From positions 13,214,501 to 13,278,500 of the forward strand of contig CM061106.1 in assembly GCA_030770545.1 (NCBI GenBank): DNA of 64,000 bases, given 5' to 3'. Of the stretch, positions 33,012-42,277 are shown in pieces. The position numbers were made by a program, and so were the translations under genes. Every line of letters starts with the position of its first letter. Position 1 is the stretch's first letter. The stretch comes from Macropodus opercularis (taxonomy: Eukaryota; Chordata; Actinopteri; Anabantiformes; Osphronemidae). A model generated the notes under the pieces. That model had not been told where the DNA came from and ran no database searches. It saw only the letters and a program-made list of their open reading frames with translations.

Positions 33012-33628
33012 TGTAACGAACCACTCGAAATCTCGAGCCGAGTTTGGACCCAAGCGCAAATGAACCACTAGACGGGGTCTGCAGCAGGTTAATAATTTAT
33101 TAAGTGTCAGGACAACAAAAAATCACAGCCAGGCTGGACTAGTAACTGTATAATTTTTGAAAACCAAAACAGAACAAAAAGCGATAGTGCCAATCACTAT
33201 GAAAACTCTAATTATCAAACTACTATGAAAGCAAAACCGCAGAGCGGGAACTAACAAAACTTACTCTATCCAGACGCAAAGCTAAGACTATCTCAGAAAC
33301 CAAAACCCACTGGGGGAAAGAAACAAAAGTTATCCTTACTCTAATAACGAAAAACACTGCCAAGGCAGGACTACAAATACTATGGAAAACGTACGCTAAC
33401 TTACATGAGCTAGAGGTCGGGGAAGAGGGAGAGCAACCAAACTACGATCAGGAATGACACACCAGCGAGGAGTGGGTGACAGGTAACGGTATAAAAGGAC
33501 TAAGGTGAGTGACAATACAAAACAGGTGAGCACAATAAGACAGGTATGGTGGCTGACGGAGAACACAAGAAATGAAACCCAAACTAATAATAACTCCCCC
33601 TGCTGGGGAAAACGTCCAAGTTGTAACA
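33012..33628 (-). repeat. 3' LTR of the gypsy element
   Basis: It is bounded by TGTAACGAACC and TTGTAACA on the plus strand (TG...CA ends). Reading it against 37960-38576 I found no difference. It contains a reverse-strand TATA box (TATAAAAG on plus near 33490) and the AATAAA polyadenylation signal near 33095. Confidence 0.95.
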
Positions 33629-33645
33629 GAGCCCCCCCCCCAAGG
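33629..33645 (-). promoter_or_regulatory. Polypurine tract
   Basis: On the minus strand a run of ten G residues (plus-strand C run 33632-33641) ends three bases before the 3' LTR. This is the expected site for priming plus-strand DNA synthesis. Confidence 0.7.
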
Positions 33646-33660
33646 GCGCCTCCCGGCGAC

Positions 33661-36600
33661 CTATGAGGGTTCCGCGGGATGCCGGAGGTGGAAATCCCGG
33701 ATGAGCGAACGGTCCAGGATGTTCCGTGATGGGACCCAGCTGCGGTGCTCCGGTCCATAACCCTCCCAGTCAACGAGGTACTGAAGCCCACGGCCACGCC
33801 GACGGGACCGGAGGATGGAATTAACCGTGTAGGCTGGGTCGCCGTCAATGATGCGGGCGGGGGGGGGGGCACCGACTGGAGGAGACAAAGCAGAATTGAT
33901 GACTGGTTTAATACATGAAACATGAAACACAGGGTGGACCTTCATGCTGGGTGGAAGAGAAAGTCTTATGGAGACAGGGTTAATGATCTGGGTGATGCTG
34001 AACGGTCCAATGAATCGTGGCGAGAGCTTCTTACTGTAATCCTTCAGCTTTAAGTTTTGAGTTGACAACCAAACCTTGTCTCCGACCTGATAAGCTGGAG
34101 CAGGGGTGCGGCGGCGATTGGCATAATGTTCTGCCCTTGCCTGCCCCTTCAGGAGTTGTGCCCGGACACGGGACCAAGTGGCCCTGCAGCGCCGGATGTA
34201 GTGGGACAAGGATGAGACTCCGGCCCTGGCACCCTGCTCCGGGAAAAGGGGCGGCTGGAAACCATGCGCCGCCTCGAACGGCGAACAACCCAGGGAAAAT
34301 GACGGAAGGGAGTTATGGGCATATTCAACCCATGGCAACTGCGCTGACCAGGTGCTGGGTTGGGCCGAAGCGGTGCACCTCAGGAGGGATTCTACCTCCT
34401 GGTTTATCCGCTCGGTCTGGCCATTGCTCTGAGGGTGGAAGCCGGAAGATAGGCTCACCGACGTCCCGAGAGCCCCGCAGAACTCCCTCCAGGTGGCCGA
34501 GGCAAACTGCGGTCCCCGGTCTGAGACGATGTCCTCCGGGATCCCATGCAACCTGACGACGTTCGTGACGAGTAGGTGGGCTGTCTCCTTGGCTGTGGGA
34601 AGCTTGGGTAACGGAACAAGATGAACTAACTTTGAAAATCTGTCGACGATGGTGAGTATGACCGTGTTACCAGAAGATGGGGGAAGTCCAGTTATGAAGT
34701 CCAGGGAGATGTGGGACCAAGGACGTGATGGAATGGGCAGAGAATGGATCAATCCGGCGGGTGGCCGGTGTGAAAGCTTGTTAGTGGCGCAGACTCGACA
34801 AGCCGCGACATACCTCCGGACGTCACCTCGCACCGAAGGCCACCAGAAACGTTGCAAGATTAGTGACGTGGTTTGGCTGACCCCTGGGTGGCAGGCCAAC
34901 CGTGAGTCGTGTCCCCATCTCAGCACCTGAGAACGTAAACAAACAGGGACAAAAAGACACTGAGGAGGACCACCCTCCGGGGCGGGCTGCGAGTGCCGGA
35001 AGCTGCGCACCTGTTCTTCAATGTCCCAGCGCATAGCCCTGACTCTAGCTGGCGCAAGGATGAATGCATCATTAGCAATACTGTCCGAGTCACTGGGATT
35101 CTCAAACTGACGTGACAAGGCGTCCGGCTTAACGTTCTCTGACCCCGGGCGATAAGATAACGTAAAATCAAAACGTGCAAAGAACAGCGCCCAGCGGGAC
35201 TGACGGGCGTTGAGTCTTCTGGCCGTTCTGATATATTCAAGGTTCTTATGATCAGTCCAGACTAAAAAAGGAAGGGAGGTTCCCTCTAGCCAATGCCTCC
35301 ACTCTTCTAAGGCTAATTTGACGGCCAGTAACTCACGATTGCCAACATCATAATTGCGCTCAGCACTGGAAAGCCTCTTCGAAAAAAAAGCACAGGGATG
35401 CACCTTGTTGTCCCCAAAACGCTGAGACAACACCGCCCCGACCCCAGTGCTGGAGGCGTCAACCTCCACAATGAACTGTCTATTAAGGTCTGGAAGGCGG
35501 AGGATAGGTGCTGAGGTAAACAGGCTCTTTAGTCTGCTGAATGCCTCCCCGGCCTCGGCTGACCACTTAAAGGCTGTCTTGGAGGATGTGAGGGCATGTA
35601 AAGGTGCGGCCACCTTGCTAAAACCCCGGATGAAACGTCTGTAAAAGTTCGCGAAACCCAGGAACCGCTGCAGCTGCTGCCGGTCATTGGGCTCCGCCCA
35701 GTCCTTGACCGCTGCCACCTTGGCAGGGTCCATGGCCACTCGTCCGGGTTCAATTACAAAACCGAGGAAGGAAGTTCTGGTGGTGTGGAACTCGCACTTC
35801 TCAGCCTTTGCAAATAGCTGATTCTCCAGTAGCCGAAGAAGCACCGCCCGCACATGCTTAACATGCTCCTCCATGGAGCTGGAATAAATTAAAATATCAT
35901 CAAGATAAACGAACACGAATTTGTTCACCATGTCTCTGAGAACGTCGTTAACCAAAGCCTGGAAAACCGCGGGGGCATTGGTAAGCCCAAACGGCATTAC
36001 CAGGTACTCGTAGTGTCCCGTAGGTGTATTAAAAGCCGTCTTCCACTCGTCCCCCTCCTTGATGCGGACTAAGTGGTATGCATTTCGCAGGTCCAGCTTA
36101 GAGAAGATGGTGGCTTCCTGTAACATTTCAAAGGCTGAAGACATGAGAGGAATGGGATATCTGTTTTTTACCGTAATGGCGTTGAGTCCTCGGTAATCAA
36201 TACACGGCCGTAAGCTGCCATCCTTCTTGGCAACGAAGAAAAAACCCGCTCCTGCGGGTGAGGATGACGGTCGAATAAATCCAGAACCCAGGGCCTCACT
36301 GATGTATTCCTCCATCACTCTGCGTTCTGGTTGAGTAAGAGAGAAAGTGCGCCCTCTGGGTGGTGATGTGCCTGGCAGCAGATCGATACTACAATCATAG
36401 GGACGATGCGGAGGCAGTGAGGCCGCCCTCTGCTTGCTGAAGACGGTGCCTATGTCATGATACTCCACTGGTACTCCCGTGAGGTCTGAAGTAGTTGGCC
36501 TGATAACGTCACCTGCTTGATTTCGGGGAAGAGAGGCAGAAAGAAGACAATTTCCCAAACAGAAGCTGCTCCAACCCAATACCTTGCAGGTGGCCCAGTC

Positions 36601-36954
36601 AATATGAGGGTTATGCCTCTGTAGCCAGGGTAGTCCCAGTATAACGGGAAAATCAGGACAGGTAAATACGTTAAATTCCAGCATCTCCTGGTGATTGCCG
36701 GCCAAAGTCATCTTAATTGGTTCAGTTCTGCAGGTGATAGTGTGAATAACACGATCGTTAAAAGAGTTAACTGTGACGGGCCTTACCAAACGAACGAGTC
36801 TAAGGCCCAAAGACTTCACCAAGCTCAGATCCATAAAACTGGCTTCGGCCCCAGAATCCACCAAGGCCAGCGCGGTGTGGTCCCTCCCAGGACCCGAGAA
36901 GACCACCGAGACTGCGGGTTCCTTAGCGGGAGAAAGGTGAGCCGACCTGCTCAC
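33661..36954 (-). CDS. pol: Pol of gypsy element: protease, RT, RNase H, integrase, chromodomain
   Basis: The 1097-codon frame is uninterrupted. The listed first codon (GTG) is probably not used, since the frame is entered by -1 frameshift from gag at 36987-36993. Domains in order: aspartic protease (VDSGAEASF, about residue 33); reverse transcriptase (LDLRNAYH near 282, catalytic YLDD near 350); RNase H (VEVDASSTGVGAVLSQ near 495); integrase with an HHCC zinc region (about 680-730: CHPGV...CRVCATNK) and a DDE core (SLDFITG about 750, SDRGPQF about 812, GQTERIN about 848); a GPY/F-type module (SPRFIGPFSI); and a C-terminal chromodomain (about 1035-1090: YLVDWEGYGPEHRSWVP). The chromodomain is thought to steer integration by reading histone marks. 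No inactivating change is visible. Confidence 0.95.
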   Translation of the reverse strand: MSRSAHLSPAKEPAVSVVFSGPGRDHTALALVDSGAEASFMDLSLVKSLGLRLVRLVRPVTVNSFNDRVIHTITCRTEPIKMTLAGNHQEMLEFNVFTCPDFPVILGLPWLQRHNPHIDWATCKVLGWSSFCLGNCLLSASLPRNQAGDVIRPTTSDLTGVPVEYHDIGTVFSKQRAASLPPHRPYDCSIDLLPGTSPPRGRTFSLTQPERRVMEEYISEALGSGFIRPSSSPAGAGFFFVAKKDGSLRPCIDYRGLNAITVKNRYPIPLMSSAFEMLQEATIFSKLDLRNAYHLVRIKEGDEWKTAFNTPTGHYEYLVMPFGLTNAPAVFQALVNDVLRDMVNKFVFVYLDDILIYSSSMEEHVKHVRAVLLRLLENQLFAKAEKCEFHTTRTSFLGFVIEPGRVAMDPAKVAAVKDWAEPNDRQQLQRFLGFANFYRRFIRGFSKVAAPLHALTSSKTAFKWSAEAGEAFSRLKSLFTSAPILRLPDLNRQFIVEVDASSTGVGAVLSQRFGDNKVHPCAFFSKRLSSAERNYDVGNRELLAVKLALEEWRHWLEGTSLPFLVWTDHKNLEYIRTARRLNARQSRWALFFARFDFTLSYRPGSENVKPDALSRQFENPSDSDSIANDAFILAPARVRAMRWDIEEQVRSFRHSQPAPEGGPPQCLFVPVCLRSQVLRWGHDSRLACHPGVSQTTSLILQRFWWPSVRGDVRRYVAACRVCATNKLSHRPPAGLIHSLPIPSRPWSHISLDFITGLPPSSGNTVILTIVDRFSKLVHLVPLPKLPTAKETAHLLVTNVVRLHGIPEDIVSDRGPQFASATWREFCGALGTSVSLSSGFHPQSNGQTERINQEVESLLRCTASAQPSTWSAQLPWVEYAHNSLPSFSLGCSPFEAAHGFQPPLFPEQGARAGVSSLSHYIRRCRATWSRVRAQLLKGQARAEHYANRRRTPAPAYQVGDKVWLSTQNLKLKDYSKKLSPRFIGPFSITQIINPVSIRLSLPPSMKVHPVFHVSCIKPVINSALSPPVGAPPPARIIDGDPAYTVNSILRSRRRGRGLQYLVDWEGYGPEHRSWVPSRNILDRSLIRDFHLRHPAEPS

Positions 36955-36993
36955 CAGCGCCTCCCGGACCGCTGGCGAGCGCCTTCGTTTAAC
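36949..36993 (-). promoter_or_regulatory. -1 ribosomal frameshift signal between gag and pol
   Basis: The heptamer GTTAAAC (36987-36993, minus) sits in gag phase G TTA AAC. After a 6-base spacer an 11-bp stem can form between 36970-36980 and 36949-36959 (one G-U pair, 10-base loop). Slipping one base back enters the pol frame, which is open from here. The gag stop (36951-36953) lies inside the stem. Confidence 0.75.
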
Positions 36994-37943
36994 GGGCAGC
37001 GTGCTACTAGGTGACCCTCCTGCCCGCAGTACATACAGAGACCCGACCTGCGACGTCTCCTACGCTCCTCCTCCGTGAGCCGGAACCTCCCGATCTGCAT
37101 GGGCTCCTCTCTCTCCGGCGAAGCAGAGGGTCCAGGTGCGGGGATGGCTGGGGCAGGTGGAGAGCGTGGAGGCAACCTCCCGAAGTTGAGCCACCCCTCT
37201 GAGTCAGGTGCGCCGCGCCCGGGTCCTCCCGGAACCGGCCGGCGTCCTCCTCCCCCACGAACGTTCTCCAGTAGGTGCCGCTCCTGGCAACGCTCCTGGT
37301 GCCGTTGATCAACCGCGGCCGCCAAGGACAACAGGTCCCGTAAGGAAGAAGGAAGCGTACTCCCCACCATCTCGTCCTTAATTCGCCCTGCCAGTCCCTC
37401 ATAGTACTTATCGCACAGGATGTCCTCCGGCCAATTTAGGCGAGCAGACAGGGTCCGGAACTCGATGGTGTATTCGTACACACTCCTGTTACCCTGGGAG
37501 AGACGAAACATGGTGGCGGCGGTAACGCGCCGACTGGCGGCGGGGTTGAAGATAAGGGACAGTTCATCAGAAAACTTCTGGAAACTCGAAACGCAGTCAG
37601 CACAACGCTCCCACTCAGCCATGCCCCACTCAAAAGCACGCCCCTCCAATTGTGAGAGCGCAAAAATTACCTTGCTTCTCTCCGTAAAAAATGTGAGCGG
37701 CTCTAATTCGAACTTGAGTCGGAGAGAAGCAAGAAAAGTCTCACAGTGTACGGCCACGCCGCTGAAGCGGGCGGGCAGCGTTAACCTCACCTCGGACTGG
37801 AAATGGCGGCTGATCCGGAGCGCCTGCTCGGCCGTCTCTCTCACTCCCTCGAGCTCCACCCTACTAGGCCCCGGCTGTGACACCGGAGGAGTGCCAGAAA
37901 AGGCGGCTGGCGGAACCGCCACGGGTGCATTTACTGGGTCCAT
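36951..37943 (-). CDS. gag: Gag of gypsy element
   Basis: The 330-codon frame starts MDPVNAPVAVPPAAFSG, 16 bases inside the 5' LTR boundary. The capsid-like central region (about residues 55-200) has ARFSGVAVHCETFLASLRL, FALSQLEGRAFEWGMAEW and a YTIEFRTLSARLNWPED block, all typical of sushi/Mart/PEG10-type gag. A Pro/Gly-rich linker and a basic stretch (EEERRRRRR) precede a CCHC zinc knuckle, CMYCGQEGHLVARC (303-316). Gag packages the element RNA into intracellular particles. It ends at TGA 36951-36953 and overlaps the pol frame. Domesticated mammalian genes descend from this gag group, but nothing suggests domestication here. Confidence 0.9.
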   Translation of the reverse strand: MDPVNAPVAVPPAAFSGTPPVSQPGPSRVELEGVRETAEQALRISRHFQSEVRLTLPARFSGVAVHCETFLASLRLKFELEPLTFFTERSKVIFALSQLEGRAFEWGMAEWERCADCVSSFQKFSDELSLIFNPAASRRVTAATMFRLSQGNRSVYEYTIEFRTLSARLNWPEDILCDKYYEGLAGRIKDEMVGSTLPSSLRDLLSLAAAVDQRHQERCQERHLLENVRGGGGRRPVPGGPGRGAPDSEGWLNFGRLPPRSPPAPAIPAPGPSASPEREEPMQIGRFRLTEEERRRRRRSGLCMYCGQEGHLVARCPLNEGARQRSGRRW

Positions 37944-37947
37944 TGTG

Positions 37948-37957
37948 GCTGGTGTGT
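37948..37957 (-). promoter_or_regulatory. Self-priming primer-binding site
   Basis: Two bases inside the 5' LTR, the minus strand reads ACACACCAGC. Its complement GCTGGTGTGT occurs inside the LTR at 38405-38414, starting 30 bases after the TATA box, exactly where the RNA should begin. The RNA 5' end could therefore fold back and prime reverse transcription, as known for the Tf1/sushi group. No tRNA 3'-end match was noticed. Confidence 0.8.
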
Positions 37958-37959
37958 TC

Positions 37960-38576
37960 TGTAACGAACCACTCGAAATCTCGAGCCGAGTTTGGACCCA
38001 AGCGCAAATGAACCACTAGACGGGGTCTGCAGCAGGTTAATAATTTATTAAGTGTCAGGACAACAAAAAATCACAGCCAGGCTGGACTAGTAACTGTATA
38101 ATTTTTGAAAACCAAAACAGAACAAAAAGCGATAGTGCCAATCACTATGAAAACTCTAATTATCAAACTACTATGAAAGCAAAACCGCAGAGCGGGAACT
38201 AACAAAACTTACTCTATCCAGACGCAAAGCTAAGACTATCTCAGAAACCAAAACCCACTGGGGGAAAGAAACAAAAGTTATCCTTACTCTAATAACGAAA
38301 AACACTGCCAAGGCAGGACTACAAATACTATGGAAAACGTACGCTAACTTACATGAGCTAGAGGTCGGGGAAGAGGGAGAGCAACCAAACTACGATCAGG
38401 AATGACACACCAGCGAGGAGTGGGTGACAGGTAACGGTATAAAAGGACTAAGGTGAGTGACAATACAAAACAGGTGAGCACAATAAGACAGGTATGGTGG
38501 CTGACGGAGAACACAAGAAATGAAACCCAAACTAATAATAACTCCCCCTGCTGGGGAAAACGTCCAAGTTGTAACA
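37960..38576 (-). repeat. 5' LTR of the gypsy element
   Basis: It matches the other LTR over its full 617 bases. In transcription order it has a TATA box (plus-strand TATAAAA at 38438-38444), a predicted start at 38414, and AATAAA near 38043-38050. Confidence 0.95.
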
Positions 38577-38581
38577 GTTTC
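38577..38581. repeat. Target-site duplication GTTTC (right)
   Basis: Repeats the five bases at 33007-33011. Confidence 0.9.
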
Positions 38582-39189
38582 AGTGAAACAGGATCCTGAT
38601 GACGTTTCCCGTTCGTCCCCATGGATGCTCTACGTCCCCTCGGTGCCTTATTGGTGGTCACAGATGCTCCGTTGCTGCTCGGCCCCGTGTTCTGTGGATT
38701 TACGCTCATTTCCTTCTACACACATTCACACAGTCGTCCTTATTCGGGCATGTTTCACTTCCATGCAACTCGTCTGCTCTTTTCCTAACATGCTGTTCTC
38801 TACATACTGTTAATGACCTGTGACTGGATGCTACTACTCTCTCTGAACTTGATGTGAAACTACACTTTAATTCAGCTTGTTCTGTTTTCTGCCTGCATCC
38901 TGCATCTAAGCTTTTAACTATTTATATTCCTTCACTGCCTCGTCTTATCATTTTATAATGAAAAAGGCATGAAGAGGGAGATGACCTGGAAAGAGTTTCA
39001 GGCTCCACTTTCTATAACATGGGAAGAAAAAACAATGAGACGCGTAGTTTACTCATTTATGTTTAATATTGTAATATTGTATTGCTTTCATGTACGTGTG
39101 TAACTTTGATTATGTTCATTAAACAGTTTACATGAATATTATCTCTAAGTCTCCTTATAAGTGAATGGTGTATTTGACATGCTCATAGT
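38582..39189. other. No gene seen
   Basis: Sequence between the gypsy element and the inverted repeat block. Short ORFs only, with no supporting signals. Confidence 0.4.
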
Positions 39190-39460
39190 ACTACTACTAA
39201 TCATAACAAGGGAAAACTATTACATTTAGTGTAAATTTACACCAAGTCAGCTGTTAAAACATTAGAACTCATCAATTATCTTTAATCATGTCACACAAAC
39301 TTTGCCTTGACTGGGATTTCAACCAGGATTCAGGGAGCAGTTCAGGACCCTGGAGAGAGGGAGAAATGCTGCAATTTGATTGGCTGAAAGTCTGTTCCAG
39401 ATATTCACGACTGGCCTCCGTTTGCCGCCCTACTGTCACTTAACTTAACCTACTGTAACT
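39190..39460. repeat. Inverted copy of the 28230-28500 block
   Basis: The reverse complement matches the block at 28.2-28.5 kb over most of its length, including GTGTAAATTTACAC and the GGTTAAGTTACAGTA-type ending. Confidence 0.6.
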
Positions 39461-39599
39461 TGACAGCCAGAAAGAGATAATGGATGTGGCAACAAGATGT
39501 CAGTTCCATTCGTGCCAGATCTCGGCATGGTGACCTCGTGGGCACCTGGAGAAGTCTGATTGCGACCACTCTGAGTTGTTGCTACACACTGACGTGAGA

Positions 39600-40075
39600 T
39601 GACTTAGTCGAGGGAAATTCCTGCAAAGATTTTGAGCGTTCTATCAGGATATTAAGGAGTTTTTCCGTGTAGCTAAACATGCAGAATACAACCTACTTAA
39701 TGACGATCAGTGGCTGCTAGACTTAGCATTTTTAACCAATCTGACCAACATGTTGAATGACCTTAACGTAGAGCTGCAAGGAAAAGACAAAAACATGATC
39801 AGTATGATCAGCTCAGTTTATTCTTTCAGGCGAAAAATGCAGCATCTCTCCTCAAAGCTGCAGCGCAATGATTTGGGCAACTTCCCAAACCTGGCGTCAG
39901 AGCTGGAGACGCAACAGAAGACGTGTGCACAGCTTGACACTAGATGAGAAATGTGTCAGAGTTTGCTTTCAAGACGTTGTTTTACTGGAGCCAGTTGCTA
40001 CATTCATGTGCTACCTTGATGATGCTGAGGTTGATTCAATATGGGTTCATGCAATAATGCAACATATATTGTACA
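39600..40075 (+). pseudogene. hAT transposase fragment (ZBED5/GTF2IRD2-like)
   Basis: A degenerate frame encodes DDQWLLDLAFLTNLTNMLNDLN, VELQGKDKNMISMIS, then FRRKMQHLSSKLQRNDLGNFPNL. I recognise this as the helical middle region of hAT-type transposases related to ZBED5 and GTF2IRD2. An in-frame stop precedes it near 39630 and the C-terminal dimerisation block is missing. The TTAACCTACTGTAACTT motif at about 39445 recurs at 40200-40250 and may mark the ends of the insertion. Confidence 0.65.
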
Positions 40076-40259
40076 AATAAAGAATACGCAATATATTTAT
40101 AAATAAATATGTTTTGCATTTTTAGAGTAGATAGATCATTTTGACATGGTCAATTTATAAGAAGCTCACACGCTGAAAAAGTGTGGGCACCTCTGACTTT
40201 ACTTAACCTACTGTAACTTATCTTAACTTAACCTATTGTAACTTGACTTAACTCTAGAT

Positions 40260-41980
40260 AAAACGAGTCCAGCGCCTGCAGGACATAAAGGATCTGGGTC
40301 CTGCCTCTTCACCACCAACCTCTAACCTGCTCTTCTCTGTTTCAGAGGGAGCATATTCTCTAGACCTTATAGACACTGGTGGATGTGCTGTCGCAGCAGC
40401 AGGAACCTTCTCCAGGCCTCTCACGCTTCAACTTCCCAGGCCAAGATTCGCCTGACAGCTCAAGTAGTCAGAGTCGCTGTCATCAGTCCAGCCTGAGTGG
40501 TGAAGACCCGTCCAGTGCGTCCAGGGTGTTGAGCATCTGAGGCCCATCGAAGTCGGTGGCTGAGGTTCCTGGAGGCTGTCCTCAGCATCCACACGGTGCC
40601 TCCTACCTGCTGTACTTACATGCTCCAGGTCGCTCTCTTCTCTGCTCCTCTTTGTCGCAGACCGAAGTCCTGTTACAGCCCAGAATCTCCCTGAGGCGTC
40701 TCTAAGAGGAAGATGCAGGGACGGACGTCAACCATGACTCGACCGACTGCAGCCTGTACCAACAGCTGAGTTAAGATGGACAACGGTGAACTTAGAGCCT
40801 TTAGTCCATCAGCCACCGTCAAGTAGAACACGGGCACCAGATAACGCACCTAGAGCGTCTGTATGAACAACAACTACAACTACAACTACAACATGTAGTT
40901 TATTACTAAACAGTGACTCACTGCTGGTCTAGAACAGGCCAGACGTGCTGAACAGCAAACCACAGACAGGCTAAGACTGAAGTGTTGGCTGCAGAGGAGG
41001 CTCTGACTCAGGCCTACTGGCACCAAGACACAGAACACGGACGGAGACGAGGTCAGAGGTCGAGGTCAGATGGGAGGAGGAGGCAGAGGAAGCAGAGCAG
41101 GGAGAGATGGAGGCTGTTACGTATGTGGACACGTAGACACTGGGCTCGTGACAGCAAAGATACACATCACGTCGCAGTGAACACGAGGAAGCTACAGCTG
41201 ATGTAGGAACGTGGACGACTACCACCAAAGCAAGATCCACTTAAATAATAACAACCACATGCATATGAGGCTTAATGTGACTGGATCAGTCCTTGGTTCG
41301 GTCCACAGCCGGAGATTTCTGTCCAACGTTTAATAACTGCTGCAGATCTACTTAAACAGGAAGTCACATCCAGCAAAGGTCAGTAACAAGCTAAGTTTGA
41401 GTTAGAACTAAATGTATGAAGCTTGTGAAGGTTCTTCAGCTTCTGTAGGTTCAGAATTGGTTGATCCATGTTAGCGGCATAGAAAAAGCATGAGTTGTCA
41501 CACATTCATTAGATGAGACAGGTTGATGGTGCTGCTGTTAACCTCTCTGCTACACAGCAGCCGTGTTTACAGAGGAAGCAGCCACTCGCCACTAAACTAA
41601 GCCTGAACAGTTGAGTGCAGAGACCAGAGCACAGCGTTCACACACAGTGTGATGAGCACATCCACACATGACGTCACAACATCTCAGCAGACATTATGGC
41701 CAAACTAAAGTAAAGCAGGGAAACAGCCTGAAACCAAGAGGCAACGATGAGGTTAAAGAAACTATTTTCTACTGTAGTTGGATCAAACGACGCTGATACG
41801 ACAGCACCACCGACCGATACTCTGCTCTCTGCTACTGATCCCAGAACATGGACACCAGAAGCAGCAGAGAGAAGAAACTAAGCCACAGTATTCTAAAGGC
41901 CAGAAATACTCACAACACACGTGACTAATATTTACTGAAACACCAAATTCTATACACACACACACACACACCCACCATCA
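40260..41980. other. No supported gene; (AC)n at 41946-41970
   Basis: A pyrimidine tract and AG at 40330-40345 (CTTCTCTGTTTCAG) looks like a splice acceptor, but the following frames close quickly. A short tyrosine/threonine-codon-like ACAACTACAACTACAAC run is at 40868-40892. A CA microsatellite sits just before the lectin duplicate begins. Confidence 0.4.
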
Positions 41981-42277
41981 GCTCAGCTCAGATGCAAGTT
42001 TCACTTCCTGCCTCACGGCTCACTACAAACACACTCAGAGGCGTTCTCACACTGCAGCTGTGTTGTTGGTTCTGTGTTGAAGCGCTGCTGTTCCCTGTAG
42101 ATGTCAGGGCTCCTGCTTCTCATCACCGGACTCACCTGCTCGTCACCTGCTGGGATGTGGAGGTCGACTGAAGTCAAGTCAAGGTTGACTCCTCCCACAG
42201 CGAACAAACGATTTATGAGCATTTATTCAGTCGTGTTTATTTAATAGACGTCATGTCAACACTACACACGTTTGTCA

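Larger units (their letters stand above)
33012..38576 (-). mobile_element. Ty3/gypsy chromovirus (sushi-like), apparently complete
   Basis: The 5565-bp element on the minus strand has two 617-bp LTRs that look identical, a 5-bp target duplication, a self-complementary primer-binding site, gag, pol in the -1 frame and a polypurine tract. Gag resembles the sushi/Mart type and pol ends in a chromodomain, which places it among vertebrate chromoviruses. Intact frames and identical LTRs indicate very recent insertion. Confidence 0.95.

Noticed and set aside
34017..34556. 179-codon plus-strand frame inside the gypsy element, and others at 37420-38019
   Set aside because: Shadows of the intact pol and gag frames on the opposite strand.
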